Source of the DNA: Opitutales bacterium UBA7389
GTDB lineage: Bacteria > Verrucomicrobiota > Verrucomicrobiia > Opitutales > Opitutaceae
Reading direction: 5' to 3'
Length of the DNA: 19,702 nucleotides
Assembly (NCBI GenBank): GCA_002474325.1
Contig: DKNL01000028.1
Location: 1 to 19,702, forward strand
In this document: positions 1 through 5,177 of the stretch, in pieces
How positions within the stretch are numbered: position 1 is the first letter of the stretch
Layout of the letters: each line of letters starts with the position of its first letter
Program-made: the position numbers and the translations under genes
Notes under the pieces: model-generated
Databases searched by the model: none
Seen by the model: only the letters and a program-made list of their open reading frames with translations
Told to the model about the DNA's origin: nothing

Positions 1-402
1 GGCCAAAGATCTCTCCATCAATCGGGCGTCGTCTTTCATAAAAAGCAGCGATGGAGCTAGGGCTAGGCTCGCTCCTTCATTCCACGCCTGAGCGAATGAC
101 TCCATTTCATCCACTCGATGAAAGTGTATCCCATCCAATCGAGACTCCAATTCCGGGTAGCTCTGAAGGCAGCCCTTTTCTGCAACAACAATGGTCTCAA
201 AACTTTCAGCTTCGCCAAAGGCCAAACCGTGCAGCCCGTTCAACAGATGTTCGGGAGGATTTCTAAACGGTATAATTATGGATACATTGGGGTTTGCTGA
301 ACGCGGCAAACATATCGTCTCGCCCGATTCCAAGAAATCCTCATACAGCTGGAGGGGAACGGGCACGTTATTAGCAGAATCGTTGAAAGCAGCTTCTGGC
401 AT
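1..402 (-). CDS. Family 2 glycosyltransferase-like protein, N-terminal part (3' end beyond window)
   Basis: I translated the minus strand from an ATG at 400-402 and it stays open for 134 codons to the left edge, so only the N-terminal part is visible. Residues 1-35 are a lead-in. Then comes a GT-A nucleotide-binding opening typical of GT2 enzymes, VSIIIPFRNPP, with a following strand ETIVVAEKG. Further on is a segment NEGASLALAPSLLFMKDD that matches the family pattern N-x-G-x-x-x-A-x(4)-LLF-x-D-D preceding the metal-binding acidic motif. GT2 enzymes transfer a sugar from a nucleotide-sugar donor to an acceptor, usually in envelope or exopolysaccharide synthesis. The substrate cannot be told from this. 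An in-frame TAG lies about 50 bases upstream of the ATG, so the start cannot be much earlier. No clear Shine-Dalgarno sequence is present. It follows yhbY in the same direction after 279 bases. Confidence 0.72.
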   Translation of the reverse strand, partial: MPEAAFNDSANNVPVPLQLYEDFLESGETICLPRSANPNVSIIIPFRNPPEHLLNGLHGLAFGEAESFETIVVAEKGCLQSYPELESRLDGIHFHRVDEMESFAQAWNEGASLALAPSLLFMKDDARLMERSLA

Positions 403-681
403 GAAGAATGCGACGCTGCGATCACACCTATCCGTTGCTTGCTTGCAAGCCTAGATCTCTTCTCGGGCTTGGACAAACGAAAAGGGAAAAGGGCTTAAGA
501 CTCGGATTCGGAACTCGCGGCCTACTGAGCAGACACAGCGACGGCCTCCAGCAAGTTTCGCAACATTCCGAGGAGGCGCTTCTTAGGACGACAAAACCCT
601 GCTGGCCCTGGAAGTGGTCTAGGTACAGCCCATTTATTGCAGAAAGCTCTCTTGCAAGCGATGCGAAAGCTGAGATCGTCC
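403..681. other. Spacer between yhbY and the glycosyltransferase-like gene
   Basis: This 279-base stretch lies downstream of the yhbY stop and upstream of the glycosyltransferase-like start, both on the minus strand. Several frames are open across it on both strands, but none reads like a recognisable protein. The minus-strand frame ending in KKRLLGMLRNLLEAVAVSAQ before a stop near 520 is mildly protein-like but has no ATG in front of the convincing part. I see no tRNA or known small-RNA signature. It may hold the promoter and leader of the glycosyltransferase-like gene. Confidence 0.4.
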
Positions 682-957
682 CTAATCTCCGGAACTCTCG
701 CGGTAAAAGCTGCGCTTTTTTCCTACGCCTCCCACGCAAACCGCAGCCGTTTCCGCCTCTATCTCCTTCACCAAGACCTCCATTGAATCTCTGCCCTCTT
801 TGAAAGCAATTTTAACCAGTTTCTCGGAATCAAGAGCCTGACACAGCTCCTTTAGGAAGTGAGCGGTCAAACCGTTCTTCCCTACAAATATCGCTGGTTT
901 CAATCGCTGGGCAGCACTTCTCAACGCCGCCTTTTTTTTACTCGAAAGTGCAGTCAT
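682..957 (-). CDS. yhbY: YhbY family ribosome-associated RNA-binding protein (CRM domain)
   Basis: This 91-residue protein is a single CRS1-YhbY (CRM) domain, the usual length for bacterial YhbY. The N-terminal helix KKKAALRSAAQRLKP leads into AIFVGKNGLT, with the signature GxxG loop at residues 26-29 (GKNG). After that come the helix HFLKELCQALDSEKLVKI and the strand AFKEGRDSMEVLVKEI. Family members bind RNA and associate with the large ribosomal subunit precursor, so a role in ribosome assembly is expected. The start at 957 is supported by an AAGGAAG Shine-Dalgarno sequence about 6 bases upstream. The last 12 residues are polar and less conserved. It is divergent to trhO, with about 120 bases between the starts, and codirectional with the glycosyltransferase-like gene downstream. 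Confidence 0.9.
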   Translation of the reverse strand: MTALSSKKKAALRSAAQRLKPAIFVGKNGLTAHFLKELCQALDSEKLVKIAFKEGRDSMEVLVKEIEAETAAVCVGGVGKKRSFYRESSGD

Positions 958-1076
958 TGCGTTCTTCCTTGCCCTATTCCAATAGCTCCGTCAACCGAAG
1001 GCCGCTCAAATCCGACCTGTTTGTAGGCCCAAAAACGTTGATTTCAATAAGCCGCCCCGGCAAAAAGCTTAGTTCC

Positions 1077-2057
1077 ATGAGTAGTCAGACCTACAAAATC
1101 GCAGCCTTCTACAAATTCGCTCCATTGCCCGACTACCGGGAGCGTAGAGAGCCACTGAGGGCCTTCAGCGAAGCCCAAGGCGTAAAGGGAACTATTCTTC
1201 TCGCTGAAGAGGGGATCAATTCCACCATCGCCGGCCCAAATAACGGTTTGGAAAAAGTCCTGGAATATATTCAGTCCGATCCCGCCATTGGAAAATTGAA
1301 AATCAAATATTCCAAAGCTCCGGAAATTCCGTTTTACCGGATGAAGGTTAGGCTAAAAAAGGAGATTGTCCGTCTGGGACGGCCAGATGTTAATCCCAGT
1401 GACCAAGTAGGCGAATATGTCGATCCCGAAGATTGGAATGATCTCATTTCTGATCCCAAAGTCACCCTCATCGATACCCGCAACGACTACGAATGCGATT
1501 TAGGCACTTTCCAAGGGGCAGCCAACCCGCACACCAAAAATTTTCGTGATTTCCCTCGATATGTCGACTCTAAGCTCGCCGATAAAAAGGACCAACCGGT
1601 CGCTATGTTCTGCACAGGCGGCATTCGCTGCGAAAAGTCAACGTCGCTACTCCTAAAAAAGGGTTTCAAAAAAGTGTATCAATTAAATGGAGGCATCTTG
1701 AACTATCTAGAGAAGGTCGATCCCGCCGATAGCCTCTGGCAAGGCGATTGCTTCGTATTCGACAATCGGGTTACTGTGAACCATCACCTCGAGCCGGGTA
1801 GTTTCGATATGTGCTACGCTTGCCGACACGCAATTTCCGAAAAAGATAAACGATCACCGCAATACATAGAGGGCATCAGCTGCCCCCATTGCTTCGAATC
1901 GCTAAGCGACGAGCAGTGCAAACGGGCCGCCCAAAGGCAAAAGCAAATTGAAATCAGCCAAAAGCTTCACCGAAAGCATATCGGCATGACCGCTGAGGAA
2001 CGGGCCGCCTGGCGAGAAGAGAAACTGGAAAAGCGACGCCCAAAAAGAGGTCTCTAG
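1077..2057 (+). CDS. trhO: tRNA uridine(34) hydroxylase TrhO (rhodanese-domain, YceA type)
   Basis: The product is 326 residues with the chosen start. The family oxygen-dependently hydroxylates U34 of certain tRNAs, the first step toward 5-alkoxyuridine wobble modifications. An N-terminal acylphosphatase-like domain (about 1-95) contains AAFYKFAPL and GTILLAEEGINSTIAG. A rhodanese domain follows (about 120-225) with the active-site loop AMFCTGGIRCEKS, whose catalytic cysteine is residue 179 and second cysteine is 185. A C-terminal segment carries two CxxC pairs (246/249 and 269/272), as is usual for TrhO, and a basic tail. The frame stays open back to an ATG at 948, but that adds 43 residues unlike the family. 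The ATG at 1077 puts MSSQTYKIAAFYKF at the N-terminus, as expected. Shine-Dalgarno is weak at both. Confidence 0.92.
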   Translation: MSSQTYKIAAFYKFAPLPDYRERREPLRAFSEAQGVKGTILLAEEGINSTIAGPNNGLEKVLEYIQSDPAIGKLKIKYSKAPEIPFYRMKVRLKKEIVRLGRPDVNPSDQVGEYVDPEDWNDLISDPKVTLIDTRNDYECDLGTFQGAANPHTKNFRDFPRYVDSKLADKKDQPVAMFCTGGIRCEKSTSLLLKKGFKKVYQLNGGILNYLEKVDPADSLWQGDCFVFDNRVTVNHHLEPGSFDMCYACRHAISEKDKRSPQYIEGISCPHCFESLSDEQCKRAAQRQKQIEISQKLHRKHIGMTAEERAAWREEKLEKRRPKRGL

Positions 2058-2083
2058 TAACTCGTGATATCTAATGCCAATGA

Positions 2084-2098
2084 ATGAGATTATCTCAT
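2084..2098. repeat. Short perfect inverted repeat downstream of trhO
   Basis: ATGAGAT and ATCTCAT form 7-base arms around a single central T, about 26 bases after the trhO stop. The loop is too small for a good RNA hairpin, so it looks more like a symmetric DNA site than a terminator. No function is shown. Confidence 0.4.
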
Positions 2099-2118
2099 GA
2101 CTCGAGGCGATTTGTATG

Positions 2119-2160
2119 ACACCGAAAATGGCAACGTTACCATTTTCGGTGTTGCCATTT
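2119..2160. terminator. Two overlapping, mutually exclusive hairpins between convergent genes (terminator-like)
   Basis: The first hairpin pairs 2119-2131 (ACACCGAAAATGG) with 2140-2152 (CCATTTTCGGTGT), a perfect 13-base stem with an 8-base loop containing AACGTT. The second pairs 2126-2135 (AAATGGCAAC) with 2151-2160 (GTTGCCATTT), a perfect 10-base stem. They share the AAATGG segment, so only one can form at a time. There is no real U-run on either strand. The position, between the 3' ends of trhO and the 98-residue hypothetical gene, suits transcript ending or 3' end protection for both. Confidence 0.55.
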
Positions 2161-2282
2161 AATCCTAATGGGCTCCTCCAAACTAGCCTGGACCGCCATG
2201 TCATTGATGTACAAGACATGAAAGAGTGTCCTATAAACCGAGTCAGGTTTAACCAATCAGACAGCCGTTCCGAACAATATTC

Positions 2283-2579
2283 CTATCTGAGAGCCCGTTT
2301 CTTGGGAACTGGAGTCCACATGCGAAGCAAGTATTCAGAAAGGTTTAGCATGCTGATCTTCTTGACTCCTTCATGGATGACCAGCTCCCTGAACGGGGAC
2401 TCGAAACGCGATCGTTCTTCGAAATATTCCCAGAGCATGCTGTTCAAATCGAGTACCTTCGATTCGCGGCACCCTCCCCTCCGATCGATTTCCAAGACCC
2501 GAGCCTCCCAATAACGCTTCTCCTCGGCATGGCTTTCCAAATAGTCCATCAGTATGCTTTCGTACCGGTTCAAGCTCAT
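2283..2579 (-). CDS. Conserved-looking hypothetical protein, 98 residues
   Basis: I do not recognise this protein. It is small, soluble and charged, with no signal peptide or membrane segment. The first half is rich in helix-forming residues (YESILMDYLESHAEEKRYWE). The second half contains LDLNSMLWEYFEERSRFESP and ends in a basic tail after LLRMWTPVPKKRA. Amino-acid usage is clearly protein-like and unlike the overlapping frames. The start at 2579 is forced, because an in-frame TAG lies one codon before the preceding CCG codon. An AGGG sits about 8 bases upstream as a possible ribosome binding site. It lies 170 bases downstream of the exported-protein gene on the same strand. The stretch just upstream carries protein-like sequence in a different frame, so a longer ancestral gene or a frameshift is possible. 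Confidence 0.6.
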   Translation of the reverse strand: MSLNRYESILMDYLESHAEEKRYWEARVLEIDRRGGCRESKVLDLNSMLWEYFEERSRFESPFRELVIHEGVKKISMLNLSEYLLRMWTPVPKKRALR

Positions 2580-2772
2580 CGGCTAGATCCCTATTAATCA
2601 AATCGGGAAAGTAAAGATCCACGAGCCATTTAAGGTCGCCCGTAGCTTCCATGCGGCCCCAAATAGTAGCATAGGCTTACAGCTTGTGGTCGCCAAATAC
2701 GATCAGTTCAAATAACAGAGGCGAAGAGGTTTGAAAAATGGCACAGGCTCTAGCGGGAACGGGACGGTTCAT
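2580..2772 (-). pseudogene. Possible disrupted small coding sequence upstream of the 98-residue gene
   Basis: In one minus-strand frame an ATG at 2772 overlaps the end of the exported-protein gene. It opens 31 codons ending in LLFELIVFGDHKL, then a TAA at 2677-2679. The same frame continues after the stop with AYATIWGRMEATGDLKWLVD and LYFPDLINRDLADEL, which reads like genuine protein, before it becomes arginine/glycine-rich nonsense. Just there the neighbouring frame takes over as the 98-residue protein. This could be a decayed gene with one stop and one frameshift, two tiny overlapping genes, or chance. The ATG at 2652 could also start a short separate peptide. Confidence is low. Confidence 0.25.
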
Positions 2773-3685
2773 AGCGATTAATCAATTCCAAATCTCGATG
2801 CAAGTTGGCCGTAAACTGGAGCAGGACGGGTATATCGTCACGTCCATCAAATTCTTTGACGATATCCATTTTCAGCACTTTGTTGCGAACCAGCATATAG
2901 CTTGTAGTGGCAATAAGAGGACGTTTGAAAGCTTGCTTATTTCGCTTTTCTGTCCCGACGAATTCCGAAGTGTAAAAGTAGGTTAGACGATAATCGTTTT
3001 CGTCCGCGACAATCCAGTAGCCATCTACGAAGTCTTCCATTTCCTCGTCTCGGCCAAACTTAAACGCGATGTAGTCGTCGAAAGACTCGAACTTTTCCCG
3101 ATCCGCGTACTGTTTCCGGGCCTTGATTATATTTTCCTTAACCGAATCCTTAAATCCCTGGAAACTGCTCTCATCGTAAAGCGAAAATGCGTAGCGTTCC
3201 GGCACCCATAGGAGAACGAAGTTATTCACAAACTCGGAGCCGGTATCCTTGAAATATCGCGTGTTGTAGAAAATGCTGGAAAGAGTGTATCCAGCTTCCC
3301 CTTTCGCCGCGTATTCCTCGTAAAGCCCTTTGACCTCCATTCCGTTTTCCCAACCGATGTAAAGCGGTGGATAGAGCCTAGCTGTGCCTGCTCTGAATCC
3401 CCACTGCTTGCGGTATTCCACGCCATTCTTAGTAAATCGATCATCCCCCTCCAGAGGAATTCTGATCCCTTTTCTCTGAATCGGCTTCTCTTTCTTAATA
3501 AGCTTCTTCGCCTCCGAGCCTTCTGCACCCGGATTAGAGTTTTCAGACTGATCCTCAAGCTTAACTGGTTCCGGGGATTGCCCAAGCAGCACCAGTGGCA
3601 GAAAAACGCTTAGACTCAGGCTCAGGGTCCTCACTGCAAACCAACTTCGCAGCAATTTTGAACCTGGCTGTCTCCTCTCAATCAT
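2750..3685 (-). CDS. Exported protein of unknown function, 311 residues
   Basis: I recognise no family. The N-terminus has a basic stretch (MIERRQPGSKLLRSWFAVR) and a hydrophobic core (LSLSLSVFLPLVLLG), which together look like a Sec signal peptide with cleavage near residue 36. A low-complexity, acidic-to-lysine linker (about 38-72) follows. The rest is a single globular region with many aromatic residues, such as YPPLYIGWENG, FVNNFVLLWVP and DGYWIVADENDYRLTYFYTS. The protein ends in a mixed charged tail. The frame is open to an ATG at 3853, but the ATG at 3685 has AAGGGG at a good distance (8 bases) and places the signal peptide at the terminus, so I chose it. It is expected to be periplasmic or secreted. 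A 528-base gap separates it from korB upstream. Confidence 0.7.
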   Translation of the reverse strand: MIERRQPGSKLLRSWFAVRTLSLSLSVFLPLVLLGQSPEPVKLEDQSENSNPGAEGSEAKKLIKKEKPIQRKGIRIPLEGDDRFTKNGVEYRKQWGFRAGTARLYPPLYIGWENGMEVKGLYEEYAAKGEAGYTLSSIFYNTRYFKDTGSEFVNNFVLLWVPERYAFSLYDESSFQGFKDSVKENIIKARKQYADREKFESFDDYIAFKFGRDEEMEDFVDGYWIVADENDYRLTYFYTSEFVGTEKRNKQAFKRPLIATTSYMLVRNKVLKMDIVKEFDGRDDIPVLLQFTANLHRDLELINRYEPSRSR

Positions 3686-3821
3686 GGAAGTATCCCCTTT
3701 CGAACAACGCGGGATCGTGCCTAATGCTTGCGACATGGCAAGCAAACCCGAGGATCCCGGGAAGAACTGAAAAAGATCTCCGAGACACGCAAGAGAGAGG
3801 GCGATCTCCGAACGCCGGTTG

Positions 3822-3840
3822 CATATTTTTGAATGTGGGA
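3822..3840. repeat. Direct repeat copy 1 (pair with 3954-3972)
   Basis: CATATTTTTGAATGTGGGA matches the second copy at 17 of 19 positions. It lies about 140 bases upstream of the exported-protein start. This could be an operator site or a remnant of duplication. Confidence 0.45.
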
Positions 3841-3953
3841 GGGCAGAGACCAACCGCTACTATTTCGGCAACAAAGCAGCCGTCATCGGGAGAGGGGCGA
3901 CTCGACCACGAAATCTATTTCCGAATCGCTGTCGTATCCGATGAGTAATTGCC

Positions 3954-3972
3954 CATATTTTCGAATGTCGGA
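3954..3972. repeat. Direct repeat copy 2 (pair with 3822-3840)
   Basis: CATATTTTCGAATGTCGGA differs from copy 1 at two positions and lies 132 bases away in the same orientation. Both copies are in the non-coding gap upstream of the exported-protein gene. Confidence 0.45.
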
Positions 3973-4131
3973 TTTCCTCTAACATCCTGATTTTTAGGTA
4001 AATGCTATTAAGCACCTCCACACTTGCCGATTGAATGAAGGTAAAAGAATAAGACCCCCATGAATCTAAAGACTTTGTCATCTTCACTCGCCACACCCTA
4101 TCAACTTAATTTTTTAGTTGTTTGGTTAACT

Positions 4132-4163
4132 AAGAAAACCCGGTTTTCGAACCGGGCTTTCTT
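4132..4163 (-). terminator. Intrinsic terminator of the korAB operon (probably bidirectional)
   Basis: The core stem pairs 4139-4145 (CCCGGTT) with 4150-4156 (AACCGGG) around a TTCG loop. The stem extends outward through 4132-4137 and 4158-4163 with one A/C mismatch. Read on the minus strand it is followed by TTTTCTT, and on the plus strand by TTTCTTCTTCTT, so it can act both ways. It lies 50 bases after the korB stop, as expected for the operon end. Confidence 0.85.
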
Positions 4164-4213
4164 CTTCTTAAGGTAGATAAGCGCCTTAAGTGACGCTTGA
4201 GGAGCGAGCTACG

Positions 4214-5119
4214 CTACTTCATGCGGGCAAAAGTCTTTTTGAGAAGGTCCAGATCGCTAGCCCCCTTCGTCTTAGCCCGGGCAGATCCGATAAGCTTCTG
4301 CTCATTTTCGTTTTTGGTGGGCTCTTTCTTCTGGTAATAAACGCCAAACTTACCTGGCCAATTCTCTTCCGCCAAGGCAAGGGCACCGGCCATATTCGTT
4401 ACGTCGTGCTCTTCTTCATCGATCACATTAAACACGCCACCCTTGCGAGGTAAAGCGGCGTCGAAGGCTCCCTTGTAGAATTCGACGCATTCGCTCAGGC
4501 ACTCGACGACCGAAAATCCATCGTGGTGGATCGCTCGCTCATAAATTTCCATCATGTGCTTGATTTGCGTCGCATGCGTGCGAGCCACGAAGGTCGCCCC
4601 GCTTGAAAGCAGCTTCCGCATCGGATTGGTTGGCCGGTCGATGGCTCCGGTGGGATCCGTCTTCGAGCGAAAACCTTGGGGTGATGTTGGCGATGTTTGC
4701 TTCTTGGTGAGACCGTAGACGAAATTATCCATTATCACATACGTGAGGCGGATGTTTTTTCTCCCAGCATGATCCAGGTGATTACCACCAATAGAGAACC
4801 CGTCGCCGTCGCCACCAAAAACGAATACATGCAAATCATCGCGTCCCAAGCTAACACCCGTCGCGAATGGCAACGCTCTTCCATGAATGAAATGTGCGCC
4901 ATGAGTGTTCACGAAATAAGGGAAACGCGATGAACAACCAATCCCGGCAATGGTGACAATGTTCTCCTGAGGAAACTGCAGTTTCTCCAGCGTCTTGAAG
5001 AACGCTGCCAAAACGGCGAAGTCACCGCAACCGGGGCACCAGGTCGGGTGATCGGCGGCAATGCCTTTTTTGGTTATCTTACCGCGCTCGACGGTAGCTG
5101 GGACTGAGGATGCACTCAT
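4214..5119 (-). CDS. korB: 2-oxoacid:ferredoxin oxidoreductase, beta subunit
   Basis: This 301-residue thiamine-diphosphate-binding subunit works with the fused gamma-alpha subunit encoded just upstream. The complex oxidatively decarboxylates a 2-oxoacid (most likely 2-oxoglutarate) to the acyl-CoA and reduces ferredoxin in the cytoplasm. HPTWCPGCGDFAVLAAF gives Cys28 and Cys31, and GIGCSSR gives Cys62; with Cys207 or Cys211 these are candidate [4Fe-4S] ligands. GGDGDGFSIGGNH (102-114) is the diphosphate- and Mg-binding motif, and NTHGAHFIHGRALPFATG is the strongly conserved stretch before it. The gene starts 58 bases after the korA stop with a weak ribosome binding site. Pyruvate or another 2-oxoacid remains possible, since the fold does not settle the substrate. 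Confidence 0.9.
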   Translation of the reverse strand: MSASSVPATVERGKITKKGIAADHPTWCPGCGDFAVLAAFFKTLEKLQFPQENIVTIAGIGCSSRFPYFVNTHGAHFIHGRALPFATGVSLGRDDLHVFVFGGDGDGFSIGGNHLDHAGRKNIRLTYVIMDNFVYGLTKKQTSPTSPQGFRSKTDPTGAIDRPTNPMRKLLSSGATFVARTHATQIKHMMEIYERAIHHDGFSVVECLSECVEFYKGAFDAALPRKGGVFNVIDEEEHDVTNMAGALALAEENWPGKFGVYYQKKEPTKNENEQKLIGSARAKTKGASDLDLLKKTFARMK

Positions 5120-5177
5120 TTGATACGGGCTTTCGTTTTAAAATGGTTCGTTAGGTGTACTTTATTGGAATCTGTCG

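Larger units (their letters stand above)
3686..4213. other. Gap between korB and the exported-protein gene
   Basis: This 528-base stretch holds no convincing gene. The open frames here (for example a 78-codon minus-strand frame at 3860-4096) have unlikely composition and no family resemblance. The left part must carry the promoter and leader of the exported-protein gene. A small perfect hairpin (GCTTGC/GCAAGC) lies around 3726-3743. Two nearly identical 19-base direct repeats lie at 3822-3840 and 3954-3972. The right part is noticeably AT-richer and contains the korAB terminator at 4132-4163. Confidence 0.6.

Noticed and set aside
428..739. 103-codon minus-strand open frame overlapping the yhbY end
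   Set aside because: It is the shifted frame of yhbY at its start and becomes cysteine/arginine/proline-rich. No ribosome binding site or recognisable motif.
408..803. 131-codon plus-strand open frame across the yhbY 3' region
   Set aside because: Composition is serine/arginine/proline-rich and it overlaps yhbY antisense. It has no family resemblance.
948..1076. 43-codon N-terminal extension of trhO
   Set aside because: The extra residues are unlike the family, overlap the start of divergent yhbY, and MSSQTYKIAAFYKF fits the usual TrhO N-terminus.
3686..3853. 56-codon N-terminal extension of the exported protein
   Set aside because: It would bury the signal peptide internally. The ATG at 3685 has a good AAGGGG ribosome binding site.
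3860..4096. 78-codon minus-strand open frame in the gap next to korB
   Set aside because: No start context, no motif, and it runs through the direct repeat; most likely chance.
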